Positions 1 to 12,320 of a DNA stretch of 64,000 nucleotides are shown here, piece by piece. Position numbers and translations under genes: made by a program. The notes beneath the pieces are model-generated. The model saw only the letters and a list, made by a program, of their open reading frames with translations, was not told the origin of the DNA and did not search any database. The stretch comes from Panax quinquefolius (lineage: Eukaryota > Streptophyta > Magnoliopsida > Apiales > Araliaceae). Location of the stretch: contig CM035167.1 of the NCBI GenBank assembly GCA_020205615.1, forward strand, positions 30,021,130 through 30,085,129, in the 5' to 3' direction. How positions within the stretch are numbered: position 1 is the first letter of the stretch; each line of letters begins with the position of its first letter.

Positions 1-1468
1 GATGTTGTTGGATGGAAGTAAAGGAAATGCGTGAGAAAGATGGAGAATGTAGAAAATCAAGAGAAGGATCATGGAAAATGAGGAAGAAAAATTTGAATAG
101 ATAAAAGGCGGTATCTTAAGATTGAGAGGGGGTGTATATGCCGTGGTAACCGGTTAAAAAGAAGTGATTTTCACGAGGGCACAATCTGACATATTTCGTT
201 CATCAAGGGAGCTTTAAGATGTCACTGAGAGACTTGAGGCAACATTTTGGTGGCCCAATTTGAAATAGGAAATCGCGGAATCGTTAGTAGATGTTTGACT
301 TGTCAGCGCAAAAAGCGAACATCATCGGTAGGAGTGGGTTGCTATAACCATTGGAAAATCTGGGGAGTGGAAATGGAAGCGTATTCGATGGATTTACGTG
401 GTAGGACTTTCGATCGCGCTAAAAGGGTTGGATGCCATTTGGGTTATCATGGATCGACTTACAAAGACCACACATTTTCTCTAGAGTCAAGATCCGCTAC
501 TGAGTTTGAATGGGTTAAGCGAGCACATGCGTAAAGGAGATTGTTTCACGACATGGAATCTTGCGGTATCGATTGTTTTTTTAGCCAAGACCGCGTTTAA
601 TGCGTCAAAATTCTAGAAAAGCTTGCAGAGAGGATGAGAACAGATTAAGGTTAAATCTTGCTTATTATCCTTAGGCAGAACGGACAAAGTGAGCGAACAA
701 TACAAATGCTAGAGGACATACTTAGAACTTACGTGATGGACTTGAGGAAATTGGGGCGACCACTTACCCTGAGTCGAATTTGCGTATAATAATAGTTACC
801 GTGCGAGTATCGGCATACCGCCGTCTGAAACTCTTCTACGGAAGGAAATGCTGAATGCCATTATATTTGGGCGAAGTCGAGAATATGCGAATCGGACGAG
901 TTAGTACAACAAACGCGCAGACGTGGTAGCGATAATAAAGAGCTAGACAAGTAGCGACTCAAGATCACCGGAAAAAATATGAGGATTTGCATCAATGAGG
1001 CAAGAGATTTTGAAGTCGGCGATTTTGTATTCTGAAGGTATCTCCATGGAAGGAAAAGATCCATTTATTTGAAATGAGAAAGAAGCGAGTCAGATTCGTG
1101 GGAATAATTCGAGATACTCAGCCGAGTTAGGTGAAGTAGCATCTGAAAGTTGCCTTGCACCACTGAGTTGGAGCACATCCATGCGCGTGTTTGGATATCA
1201 GGTATTCACGTCTGGTACAAGCGACTACTGAGCACGTGATTTCTTATGAACCCATTCAAGTGGAGAATAATTTAGCATATAAAAAATTACGGTCCAAATT
1301 CTTGATATGAAAGAGCAAACCTTTAGAAATAAAGTTATTTCCTCTATAAGGTACTTTGGCATAACCTGATGTCGAGGAGGCTACGTGGGAGTTAGAAGAT
1401 AGGATGATCGGGATTATCCCCATCTATTTGTGTAAGCTTGTAGCAATTAGGAGACAGGAAATTTTTAT
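1..1468 (+). pseudogene. Ty3/gypsy chromovirus pol remnant: integrase and chromodomain-like C terminus
   Basis: This is the 3' part of a gypsy polyprotein. In shifting frames one can read the integrase zinc-binding region (a WWP-type block near 250, then CLTCQ near 288), the catalytic-core stretch after it (near 660-860, including an EFAYNNSY-like block at about 775-800), the SH3-like part, and a C terminus resembling the chromodomain end of chromoviruses (a WELED-like block near 1388). The longest open stretch is 247-534. Downstream come a polypurine tract and an LTR, so this is the true 3' end of the element; its 5' part lies outside the window. Several frameshifts are present, but this stretch has few CAG/CTG words and the shifts may be sequence errors. 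I favour the Tekay/Del lineage; Reina or Galadriel are not excluded. Confidence 0.8.
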
Positions 1469-1479
1469 AAGGGGGAGGA
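1469..1479 (+). other. Polypurine tract of the chromovirus
   Basis: The purine run AAGGGGGAGGA lies directly before a TG that starts the LTR. It sits just after the end of the polyprotein, which is the position expected for plus-strand priming in LTR retrotransposons. Confidence 0.75.
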
Positions 1480-2427
1480 TGTAATGCAGAGAATTTCCTA
1501 CGTATTATTAAATGAATATATTAATGGAAATAATATTTATTTGAATATAAGTGTTATTATTTTTGTAGGTCGGTTAAATCAATTGATTCATAATACGATC
1601 AATGCGTATTAAGATGTGTGAATTGACAATGAGAAGTGTGAAATGCCTTGTGTGGCATAATGCGAAAGCGAGAAAATTCACTAAGCATGATTAAAATAGA
1701 ATTAGGAAGGTTAATGCGTGTATGATCATGAGATTTCATATATAAGTAATCAATCGCTCTTAGACTTGTAATATCACTCTTGTGGACATTAATTCATATC
1801 GTATAAAAGCGAGTTTAGAGATGAAAAGTGTACGAGTTGGAAGCTAAACTAGTCTTTGCCTTTGTCGAGTGCGACAGCATTTATTAGTCGGTGACAAAAG
1901 TAAGCCTTGATTCTTGCGATTAGTCGATTGGAGAAAATTAAATTTTCAACTTTGGAAATTAAATGGAACAATTATGTGATATGTGTGACATTGATAAACC
2001 ATGAAATAAAATACGTTATGTTTGTGAAGAATTATTAAGTAAACCATTAATTAATAATAATTACTTGTGGTAGAATATTGATTACTTGGTAATTAATTAA
2101 TAATATGAGATTATTATTATTTACAATATATCTATAAATATAATAAAATTATATAGATAATTAATGGTTATAAATTAATATTGGTGGAAGTGAATAAATT
2201 ATTTATTTGACATAAATAAATAAGTTATTAATATAATAAAGGTTATAATATGGTTTTATGAGTGGTAGAGATAATTATGGAACTACCGGACAATAATGTC
2301 TAAGCTGCGATATTTTATTGCGTGTAGTTAATGTACATGAATTATATGATGTGAGTATAAATTTATCTTTAAATTTCTAATATGGTAACAATTGTACCTT
2401 AATATTCTTTGTCGGCGTCGAGGATTT
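1480..2427 (+). repeat. 3' LTR of the chromovirus (right end uncertain)
   Basis: The LTR starts TGTAATGC directly after the polypurine tract. It is AT-rich and non-coding. Its right end is inferred only from the start of a different repeat (Tat LTR sequence) at about 2428; I see no clear CA end, so it may be truncated. No target duplication can be checked because the 5' end of the element is outside the window. Confidence 0.6.
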
Positions 2428-3472
2428 TTAGTTGTCCCTTTCAGTTACTTATTCTTTGGTGTTCTCATTTTAGGTGAGATTTGTTTGAAAAAACAAGTGA
2501 AAAAGGTCCAAACATGTATAATATATCGGCGATGGAGTATTAAAATTAAGCTTGAGTTGGTTTTTTAAATGGTTGTACCAACCTGACCAGAAAAAGTTTG
2601 CACATTGACCCGGTGATGTGACCTTTGCTAAGCGAATTCGGTGAAGCAAAGAGATTTATTAGGGTCAGGAGACTTGATTATACGGAGGGAAGGTGTTAGG
2701 CACCCAGAACATCCAAGTGTATTCTGACGGTAGCCTCTTTTCAAGAAAACATTATCTAAATGTGTGTGTGTGTGTCAATGTCTTTTGTTATTTGGAAGTA
2801 GTCTGAGGCCTAGATTAGCACCTATATACAGGTTTGAATTTATATAAAAATTTAGTTTTAGCAAGATATATAATGATGTTTTATAAAGAGGTTTTTCAAA
2901 CCACGATGTTCAATAGTAATTGAGACCTTTTACACTTCCATTTTATTAAGTGTTAGCTTGATTGATTTTATTTCCAAGATCTTGAAGCATCTATAAGAAA
3001 AATAATGTACAAAATAATGCGATTTCCTCATGGGTATGAAAACCATCTGAGGAAATTCAAACTGCATAGTAGAATAATTTACAAAACGCTTATAGTGAAA
3101 ATGTCCGTCACGGGAGGCCAGAATCAAGATTGATAGGCTAAATCTGTGATCACCACGATTCCTAGCATACGTGATACATAATTTGTATGAAAGCGATAAG
3201 CATGTATATATATAAAAGGCTGTAAATATATATATCGGACATGATCACCAACCACGAAGCACCTCCACGGGGGATCAAAATGTAAATAAAGCTATAAAAG
3301 CTATCAGCCCGCCACGAGAGGAAACTTGAACGGATGAAAGCGTAAATAAAAAGGCATGCAAGCAATCAACGCCACGAAGTGAACTCGAGGCGAGGAATGA
3401 AGCGTAAAGAAAGCGTAAAAGCGATCAAGCGACCACGAAGTAAACTCCGGTGGGGCGAAAATGTATATATAA
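2428..3472 (-). repeat. Tat-clade LTR fragment (copy A)
   Basis: From GGATTTTTAG onwards this matches 21017-22130 and 47701-50370, which belong to the two LTRs of the nested Tat element. It contains the U5 end, a (TG)n tract near 2760, and four or five of the roughly 60-bp hairpin units (3235-3470). By orientation it is the 3' end of a minus-strand LTR. It is cut at 3473, where endogenous pararetrovirus sequence begins inside what should be the fifth hairpin unit. The rest of that LTR (TA-rich units, TATA box) is missing here. Confidence 0.8.
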
Positions 3473-4235
3473 AATTAGATATTTCAATCTAAGAAAAAGA
3501 TTTGCGATAAAAATCGAGATCTTCAAGTTCTTGATTCCTCTTCTAGTGATGAAAGTCACGATGAACCAGAATCATCAGGTGCTAAAGATTCTAATCTCTT
3601 TATTCAAGGTCTCTCCCTTAAAAGAATTAAAGATATTACTATTCAAAAATGGTATATCTCTATTAATCTAGTTATTGATAAAACTTTCTAAATGCGACTC
3701 CACCTTTGGTTGATCTTGGTGTAACTTGAGCGTATTCAAGAAGGTATTATCCCCACCAGATATTATAAGAAAACTAGTGAAAAACTAAATTCAGCTAACG
3801 GTAGTCAAATGGAAATAAAATATAAATTACCACAATGTACATATTTGTCAAGGCAATTATGTGTTTTAAGACCTCATTTGTCTTTAGTTCATAATCTTAT
3901 TGACAAAATCATTTTAGGTTTACCATTTATATATTTATTATATCCATTTACCACTAGTAATAAAGGTTTAAGTTGTGAACATTTAGAAAGAAAATTACCT
4001 TTAAATTTCTTATTAAACCGAAAAGAAAGAGATTTAAAATTTATTCAAGAAGAATTAATTTCTAAATCTTTGAATCGATAAGCTAATAAAGTTACCCACC
4101 TAAGTTTTCTTAAAGAAGAAGTTTAGGTATCAACAAGTTGAAGAACAACTTAAGAGTAACATAGTTCAAGAAAAAATAAAAGAGTTAAAAGATTATTTAA
4201 TAAAAAACATGTTACGATTCTCCCGATACTTTTTG
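3473..4235 (+). pseudogene. EPRV unit 1: aspartic protease region (5'-truncated)
   Basis: This encodes the retropepsin-like protease and the linker to RT. The clearest open stretch is 3809-4081. It contains the hydrophobic ILGLPFIYLLYP-type segment that follows the protease active site in this family. The region around 3690-3760 corresponds to the active-site neighbourhood but is frameshifted. The same block occurs at 10620-11380 in the second unit. The left end is a chimeric junction with a Tat LTR. Confidence 0.7.
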
Positions 4236-5185
4236 GCATAGGAAGAAGCACACATTTAGATTACCACTATGCTAAGGAATTTAAAGAACATTTAATTCCC
4301 ACTAAAGCTAGGCCTATTCAAATGAGTCATGAGCAGATGGAGTTATGTAAAAGTGAAATTAATGATCTTCTTAGTAAGGGTTTAATTAGGCATAGTAAGT
4401 CACCATGGTCTTGCTTGACCTTCTATGTTAATAATGAAGGTGAGAAAAGGCGAGAGTCCCTCGGTTAGTCATTAATTACAATCCATTAAACAAAGTTCTA
4501 AAGTGGATTAGGTACCCTTTGCCCAACAAGGATGATCTCCTTGGTAGGTTAAGTGTCTCCACCATCTTTAGTAAATTTAACCTTAAGTCTGGATTCTGGA
4601 AAGTTGCTATTTATCCCGATGATAGGTACAAAACTGCATTCACCACTCCGTTCGGACACTACGAATGGAATGTTCAGTCATTTGAACTTAAAAATGCACC
4701 CAGTGAATTTCAGAATATTCTTAATAATATTTTGAATCCTTTCAGTCATTTTTTTATTGTTTACATCGATGATATCCTCGTATTCTCCAAGACTATTGAA
4801 GAGCATATTAAACATTTGAATTAGTTCTTTAAAATAGTTAAAACCAATGGTCTTGTCCTTTCCCTTCCAAGTGTAGATCATTTACGACTAAAAGTCGGTT
4901 TCTTGGGTTAATCCTCTATCATGGACTCACGCGGCCGATTAGTAGAAGCTATTGATTTCTTAAATAGATTCCCGAATAAAATTACTGAGACAAAACTTCG
5001 ACTCTGAGAGGTTTCTTGGCTCACTCAATTATATTGGCAAGTTTTACAAGAATCTCGGGAAGATTTGTAAGCCTCTCTTTCGGTAACTTTTAAAGTAATC
5101 CACCTCCATGGGTGACATTCGTATACATGCGTCAACAAGTTAAAAATATGTTAAGGTATTGCCACCTTGGCATTTCAAATGATGT
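4236..5185 (+). pseudogene. EPRV unit 1: reverse transcriptase
   Basis: An open stretch at 4519-4824 carries the core RT motifs. They include the FxLKSGFW block, the YEWNV...LKNAPSEFQ block typical of Caulimoviridae, and the catalytic YIDD at 4762-4773. Upstream, 4290-4500 gives the conserved N-terminal RT part in another frame. After 4825 the thumb region is readable with frame changes. A domain of this kind would convert pregenomic RNA to DNA. It is closest to the second copy at 11380-12320, from which it differs largely at CAG/CTG sites. Confidence 0.85.
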
Positions 5186-5720
5186 AGCATTCAAAATAGT
5201 TGGCCGATGCCTTTGACATTGGATTCGGTGGCATACTCAAACAAAGTTAACTCCTTCTTGGATGAACAAATTGTTCATTTCCATTAAAGCGCATGGAATC
5301 CTACACGGTTAAAATACGATCTATTAAAAGGAAATTTTATCCTAGTCCTATGTATTAAAAAGTTTAGGAGAAATTTATTAAATCGAAATTTTTAGTCGAG
5401 AATAGATTGTAAATACGCAAAATTTATTCTTGAAAAAGATGTTGAAAATGTAAGCCTCTAAGCATTCATTAAACGATGGCAAGCTATTTTAAAGTATTTT
5501 CGATTTTGATATTGAATACATTAAAGGTAGTAACAACTTCGGTTCTGATTTCCTCACCGTGAGTTCCTTAACTACAGTATACGCAACAACGTGTGAGTGT
5601 GCGAGGAGGATCATCTTCTCTGATCATGTAAGCGCTCTGCCGATCCGATTAATCGGTCGAAAGAACTATTGTTCCTCATCCGATTCACAAACACCTGATA
5701 AATTCCGGTGCTTGAAGTAC
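5186..5720 (+). pseudogene. EPRV unit 1: RNase H
   Basis: Downstream of RT, a GFGGIL-type start is followed by a segment around an EQIVHFH motif. A lysine-rich helix and a CKYAKFI-like end complete the RNase H1 fold expected in the polyprotein. It is split over several frames, with stops near 5286, 5400 and 5460. The matching copy at 12321-12700 is more open (12320-12544). The domain degrades the RNA template during reverse transcription. Confidence 0.7.
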
Positions 5721-6800
5721 AATCCCAAGCCCTACTCCTCAAATCTCTCTGGTCATTGAAGCCATTTGATATTTTTGCTTGTCGATCCCAAGCTACCTCA
5801 TCAAAACCTAGTCACCGATTGTGCGATTTATCGTTAGATTTTTGATGACACTTATTCATATTGAGTTACCTATGAAACCCAAGAATGACCAAATTCGATT
5901 GGGCGCCTAGTATTTTCCTCTTTGGATGGCATTTCCTCCCTCTTGCTCCTTATAAATCACTTGTGTATTATAAGGATATCCTTATAAAGCAGTCGGTCTT
6001 CATTAAACCAATTTATGCCAGCGATGATAAATCAAAGCTCCTTTATCATTTGTTGTATATTAAGCAAGTTCTCAATCTGTCCAGATTGGGTAGTCATCCA
6101 TCGGATCTCAAGTCACTTTCTAATCACACTAGCTCCTTTTGCTATTATGATTATATTGAGGCAGCATAAAATCATGCTTCATCAAAAATGAAGATCATAG
6201 TCATTCGTGGTTTTTCGGTTCGACCCACAAGTTCAAAAGTCGATTCCCAAATGGTTTATCCTTTGGTAGGCAAAGAGTATGGTTTGTGCCGTGATATTTT
6301 CCCCAAACCTCTCCTTGCCCGGTTAGAACATTTTGTCATCACGATAATTATCATTCCAAATATGAGGAAATTCGATCTTCCTTATATTACGTAGTAAATA
6401 TAAAATCCTTGGATTCTTAAATAGCAATATGTCGTTTTAGCTACCCAAGAAGTCGCGATATTTCGGTCTCCAAGCGTCCATAGGTATTCAGACGGCTCGG
6501 ACTTGTCTTTCTCCTATTTCTCATGTCTCTCGTAGTTTTTTCATTAAATGGTGGGATAAATTCGATGTTAATAGAATAGTTGGCCAAGTTCGGAAAAGAA
6601 TTTCGCCTTCTCCTTTATTGACTCCTCCGGTAACCACTCTTTGATTACCACGGCCCTGCGAAATTGCATCTTCGATAAAGCAGTCACTAAGGCGGTGATA
6701 AGTCGATAGAAAAATTAGTTGTTCCTCACTGTTTACGAGTGAAGTTACTAACATTTCTAGTTACTCTAGCTCTCGGTTAAGGCATCTTGCGAGATGCCAT
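5721..6800 (+). pseudogene. EPRV unit 1: C-terminal region of the polyprotein
   Basis: An open stretch at 5885-6169 and a second at 6188-6394 continue the polyprotein beyond RNase H. Near 6540 there is a tryptophan-rich FIKWWDKFD segment. I believe related C-terminal extensions occur in petuvirus-like EPRVs, but I cannot name a function. Only the first 180 bp or so of this region survives in the second unit, which stops at about 13169. Confidence 0.55.
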
Positions 6801-7377
6801 TCATATGAGACTTGACCGATTACGGAGAATCAAACAAAGTTTCTTCTCGATCCGGAGGAGAAAATTCTAATCAAGATCTTGATAGCGAAGGTGAAGGTGA
6901 TTGTGATCCCTATGGCACGATCGGTCTTGAGGATGCTCGAATCCCTTTTCTTGAATCCGTAATAATCAATCGAGGTGTGTTGATGTTATCGGCCGCCATC
7001 ATCATAGCCTCGATTAACTTGACACACTCCGGCAGTGACTCGATCGTCCCCGACACACCTTGGCGGCATAGTCAATGACATCTTACGCTTTTCCAAAAGC
7101 GGCAATCGATCGACATCTGGCTTTACGGTCGTATTAGTCGAAAAGGCGATGCGCTTTTCGCAAGAAAGCGTTTCTTTCCTTTACTTTAGTAAAATGTTTC
7201 TTACTTTTACTTTGAGTTATTATAATAGTAATCTTGTAGCAGTTCATTTCCTTGTTACATAAAAGGAAATCGAATTCATTTAGTTTAAGCGAGACTTAGA
7301 AAGACTCGAGTTCCTTCTACGATAAATCTTTAACCTCGGCCATTTATTTTACTACTACTTAAAATTGGAACATACCT
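6801..7377 (+). other. EPRV intergenic region between unit 1 and unit 2
   Basis: This lies between the end of the polyprotein and the movement protein of the next unit, where caulimovirids keep promoter and primer site. Open stretches at 6812-7078 and 7035-7262 show no recognised domain. I find neither a clean TATA box nor a tRNA-Met primer site on the plus strand. About 70 bp here (7173-7240) resemble, in reverse complement, 13465-13530 of the neighbouring short LTR element. Confidence 0.5.
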
Positions 7378-8010
7378 AGAGTATCTCCAAAAGATATTTA
7401 TCGGTCAACCTTTACCGGATAAATTAAAAGCGGCTATAATGTCAAAAGCAGGTTGAAAATCTTCTGGATATGCAATTAACTAGGAATACAAAAATTGTTG
7501 TCTTTTATCACCTGAAGTTATTAAAAAACATAAAAAAAGGGTTACAATTTTATTCATATAGGTCTTGTTCAAGTTGCAGTTAAACCACTCAACAAAAAAG
7601 GAATTAATTCATCAATCTACCTCTGCCTTAGAGATGCTAGATTTTTAAATTATTATCCAAGTATTATTGGTGCCATGGAAGCAAGTTTGCATAATGGACC
7701 TATCCATTTCAATTGCTTTCTGATTTCACCTTGAGTCTTAGTGATCAAAACTTATTTAAAGCTTTATCATTAAACATTAAAAGCGATGGAGAGATTACTC
7801 GAATGATTGAAGGATCTCGACCCATTGCTTTGATTTATAGGATGTATTATAAGGCGGTGAAATCAAACTTAGCGTTCATACTCTTAATAAAAGTCTAAAA
7901 AGATCAAACGGTTTTAATTGAAAGTTTAACTAGTGATGCTAATATCGGATCCCAAGAACAATTCTTTGGAAGGATATTACCTTACCTAATCAATGGACTT
8001 TATCGAATGA
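7378..8010 (+). pseudogene. EPRV unit 2: movement protein (30K superfamily)
   Basis: This shows the caulimovirid cell-to-cell movement protein pattern across frames. There is an IGLVQVAVKPL-like block near 7560, a conserved LRDARF block near 7630, an NGPI block near 7695, then the FTLSLSD block in the open stretch 7713-7898. Proteins of this family form tubules through plasmodesmata. It opens the second unit, directly after the intergenic region, as in the family's genome order. At least three frameshifts are present as written. Confidence 0.8.
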
Positions 8011-9180
8011 ATTACCACAATGACCCATAGTTAACAATTTGTTAAATATTGAAAACATCAGCGATTTTTACGATGGAGCTATTAAAATTAGTTTTGAGCG
8101 TACTAAAACACCAGTTATCATTGAAGACATTTCGGTTCTTTGGCCCTTGATTATCCACACTAGAAGAAGAATCTGAAGTCCTTAGTAATCCTTGGTTAGA
8201 GATATCAAACTTAAAGGTATCCTTAATCAAGGACAAGTTAGTCATCCACGGCTATACTCGAGAATGATCAAGTAGAAGATGAAGGTTCTTCTTCTCGGCA
8301 TCCTCGATATATCCCACGATCGATATTAATGCCCCGATTCATAATCAATTAAGAGTCGTTAAAAAGAATTTTGTTTTAGATTGGGATAACTTAGTAAAAG
8401 ATTTTAATTCAAAATTTAATAAAGAAAAAAGACATCTATTGAGATCTAATCACCCAATTGAAAAGGAAAGAGATAAGATAGTAAATAGATGGAAAAATTT
8501 ATTAAAAATGAAGAAATTAATATTACTTTTTACATTTGGTATGAACAATATCAAAGTAAATGTAATGTTATTAGTAAAACTCGATGGATTAAAGAAGATA
8601 GATCTAAAGTATAAATCTATTCATCCTCCTTTAGAGACAGATTCTAATTCGATTTAAAAACACTTGATTATTGCTAGTCCCTTCAAGATTCTGATGGAAC
8701 TAATGATGATAAAAAATAATTGAACAATTAAACTTTAGTAATCAATATCTAGCACGGTAGGAAAAGCGACTAAATAGGATTGAAGAAAAATTTGAAGAAA
8801 GTATTATTTAAAAACTGATTCAAAAATTGAACAACCTCTAATTAACTTACGGAGAACATATATAATTTAGGTTTACCTAATAAAGAAAGTGAATTGGTCC
8901 AATCTATTGAAAAATTATTTAAAAACTTAAAAGCAGAACTTGGGTCAAAAGTGGAACTATTATTATCATTATCGATCGAGTGGAATGGGATGATGATAGC
9001 GAAAGTTCTTACGATCACTCTAATCACTCATCTATTTTAAACCTTAATGAAGCTGATTAAATAAATTAGCTATCGATAACACAAGTATTACGAAATTGGT
9101 ACTCTGAGACCGACTCCTCAGGATCTACAGTTGAAGAGAAATCTAGATAAGCGGTTTTACTGTGTCCTCTAATAAAATTT
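8011..9180 (+). pseudogene. EPRV unit 2: linker between movement and coat protein
   Basis: This is a low-complexity, lysine/asparagine/glutamate-rich stretch readable in short frames (for example 8439-8657). In caulimovirids the N-terminal part of the coat protein is of this charged kind. No catalytic motif is visible. It holds very few CAG/CTG words, so the frame breaks may be artefacts. Confidence 0.5.
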
Positions 9181-10140
9181 ATGAATGGAATATAGATGGA
9201 TTTAGTGAACAAGAAATTCTTAATAAACTTAATCATATATACATGGTAGCCAACAACTATATCACCAAATTCAACACTTTATCTCGACGGATATAGTTGA
9301 ATTATTAGCTAGTGGTTTCTTGGTATTCTCGAGGTCTTGGTGGGAAAAACATCTCACAGAAGACATTAGAATATCCATAGTTCATCTTATCGAAAGAGAT
9401 AATGAAAGCAATCCATCTTTGATGAAGATTACGGTATTGGTCTTCTGATGGAGTTAATACTTTAATATTTACTATAATTAAACATTTTATTTGGAACCCC
9501 TAGTAATATTACGAGAAAGAATTCGCTTGATCGATTAAGTAATCTTATGTGTCCCACTCTAAGTGATTTTAGATGGTACAAAGATGTATTTACTTCTAGA
9601 GTTATGATGAAAAATAGCGGTAATAAACCATTTTGGAAAAGAAATTAGTTAATGGTTTACCATCTTTATTTGCTCACAAAGTTAGAGAAGAATTAAGTAA
9701 AAATTTAGGATATATTGATTATGATAATTTAACCTATGGTGATATTATTAGTTATATTCAAAAAAATTGGATTAAAAATGTGTATTGATTTTAAATTAGC
9801 TAAACAAGCTAGTAAAGATAGAAATAAAAGCTAAATCTGAGTTAGGAACATTTTGTGAAGCGGTATGGTTTCTGCAAGTGGGTTGCTCTCTCAGGCGAAA
9901 GCACATGCGTAAGAATAAACATATATGAGTCACATAAAAATCATAAAGCGTCGTAAGAAAAGATATAATCAAGATAAAAGTAATAATAAAAGTAATAATC
10001 AAGATACTTATTACAATAAACCTAAGTCGTCTAAGAAAGATCATATAAAAATCAAAGAAATATGATAAAAAGTAAAATTATACACATCACGATTGTGAAG
10101 GCGAGAAAGGACATTATAAAAGTGAATGTAGAGTTAAACA
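9181..10140 (+). pseudogene. EPRV unit 2: coat protein with C-terminal zinc knuckle
   Basis: The capsid core is readable at about 9460-9890, including a block ending LTYGDIISYIQ near 9750. It is followed by a basic stretch and a CCHC zinc knuckle at 10085-10129. In the knuckle the histidine and the last two cysteines are in place (DC, GH, EC) but the first cysteine reads as histidine. The family uses this knuckle to bind RNA during packaging. Several frame changes occur between 9650 and 10080. Confidence 0.75.
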
Positions 10141-10619
10141 AAAATTAGCTCAATTGAATATTTCAACTAAAGATCTGAGCAATTATTAGAATTAATGAGA
10201 ATTGATAATAACGGTAGTAGCGTAATGAAGAAGCTTACGATATTCGAGAATCTTCTAGTAATAATGCATCTAATGATGAATCGATAGTGAAAATGAAGTC
10301 ACCATATATACGAGAAAATTGCAATAAAAGCTGTTGTAAAAGAGTTAATGTAATTATAAAAAGAAGAAGAAGAAAGTTCTTTATTAGTAGATTTAATCGG
10401 TAAAATCACGGACCACGAATTAATAACTCGAGTATTTGAAACAATTAAAAGATTTGTTAACTAAAAGATAAGAAAGTCAGCGATAAGGTTCTTAGAGCGA
10501 AAGAAAAACCCATTTTAGGTTTAAATAAAACTCTTGAATGATTTAAGTCTCGGTAAAAAATTACCCTCCACGAGTTAAATCGAGAAGTTAATAAACTTAA
10601 GAAGAATTTCTAATTTAAA
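10141..10619 (+). pseudogene. EPRV unit 2: acidic and coiled-coil linker before protease
   Basis: This region is glutamate-, lysine- and leucine-rich in all plausible frames and lies between the zinc knuckle and the protease. No known motif is visible. The copy is missing from unit 1, because the chimeric junction at 3473 falls at the equivalent of 10620. Confidence 0.45.
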
Positions 10620-11379
10620 ATTAGATATTTCCAATCTAAGAAAAGAGATTGACGATAAAAAATCAGATCTTCAAGTTCATGATTCCTCTTTTAGTGATGA
10701 AAGTCACGATGAACGAGAATCATCAGGTGTTAAAGATTCTGATCTCTTTATTCAAAGTCTCTCCTTAAAAAATTAAAGATATTACTATTCAAAAATGGTA
10801 TATCTCTATTAATTTAGTTATTGATAAAACTTTCTGATCTGACTCCTGCTTTGGTTGATCTTTGATGCGAGACTTGAGCTGTATTCGAGAAGGTATTATC
10901 CCACGAGATATTATAAGAAAACTAGTGAAAAACTAAATTGACTAACTTGGTAGTCAAATGGAAATAAAATATAAATTACCTAATGTACATATTTGTCGAG
11001 GCGGTATGTGTTTTAAGACCTCATTTGTCTTAGTTACGCAATCTTCTTGACAAAATCATTTTAGGTTTACCATTTATATATTTATTATATCCATTTACCA
11101 CTAGTAATAAAGGTCTAAGTTGTGAACATTTAGGAAAAAAATTACCTTTAAATTTCTTATTAAACCAAAAGAAAGAGATTTAAAATTTATTAAAGAAGAA
11201 TCGATTTCTAAATCTTTGAATCTGATTAAATTGTAAAGTTACCCACCTAAGTTTTCTTAAAGAAGAAGTTAGGTATCAACAAGTTGAAGAACAACTTAAG
11301 AATAATGAGTTCAAGAAAAATAAAAGCGTTAAATGATTATTTAATAAAAAACTTATGTTACTAATTCTCCCGATGCTTT
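10620..11379 (+). pseudogene. EPRV unit 2: aspartic protease region
   Basis: Second copy of the block at 3473-4235. The segment that is open at 3809-4081 in unit 1 is broken here by small indels (for example near 10978-11030). The active-site neighbourhood near 10850 is also shifted. Comparison of the two copies shows many differences where unit 1 has CAG or CTG. Confidence 0.7.
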
Positions 11380-12320
11380 TGGCATAGGAAGAAGCACTGC
11401 AGTTAGATTACCTATGCTAAGGAATTTAAAGAACATTTAATTCCCACTAAAGCTAGGCCTATTCAAATGAGTCGTGAGCAGATGGAGTTATGTAAAAGTG
11501 AAATTAATGATCTTCTTAGTAAGGGTTTAATTAGACATAGTAAGTCACCATGGTCTTGCCTGGCCCTTATGTTAATAATGAAGGTGAGAAAAAGAGCGAG
11601 TCCCTCGGTTGGTCATTAATTACAAGCCATTAAACAAAGTTCTAGAGTGGATTAGGTACCCTTTGCCCAACAAGGATGATCTCCTTGGTAGGTTAAGTGT
11701 CTCCACCATCTTTAGTAAATTTGACCTTATAGTACGGATTACGGCGAGTTCTTTATTCATCGATGATAGATACAAAGCGCATTTACCACTCGTTCGGACA
11801 CTACGAATGGAATGTTCGGTCATTTGGACTTAAAAATGCACCCGATGAATTTGAGAATATTCTTAATAATATTTTGAATCCTTTCAGTCATTTTATCATT
11901 GTATACATCGACGATATCCTTGTATTCTCCAAGACTATTGAAGAGAATATTAAACATTTGAATTCGTTCTTCAAAATAGTTAAAACCAATGGTCTTGTTC
12001 TTTTCTCCTTCCAAATGTATACATTTACGACTAAAGTCGGGTTTCTCGGATTAATCCTCTATCATGGACTCCACGGCCGATTAATGAGCTATTGATTCGT
12101 AAATAGGTTCCCGGATAGGATTATCGATAAAACTTCATTCTGAGAGGTTTCTTGGTTCGCTCAATTATATTGGCAAGTTTACAAGAACCTCGGGAAGATT
12201 TGTAAGCCCTCTCTTCCGGTAGCTTACGAGTAATCCACCTCCATGGGTGACATTCATACTTACGTCGTCCAACAAGTTAAAAAATATGTTAAGGTTTTCC
12301 ACCTTGGCATCTCAAATGAT
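11380..12320 (+). pseudogene. EPRV unit 2: reverse transcriptase
   Basis: Open stretches at 11609-11833 and 11763-12095 overlap in different frames and together cover the fingers and palm. The catalytic YIDD is at 11904-11915. A frameshift near 11740-11790 separates the two halves, where unit 1 is continuous. Confidence 0.85.
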
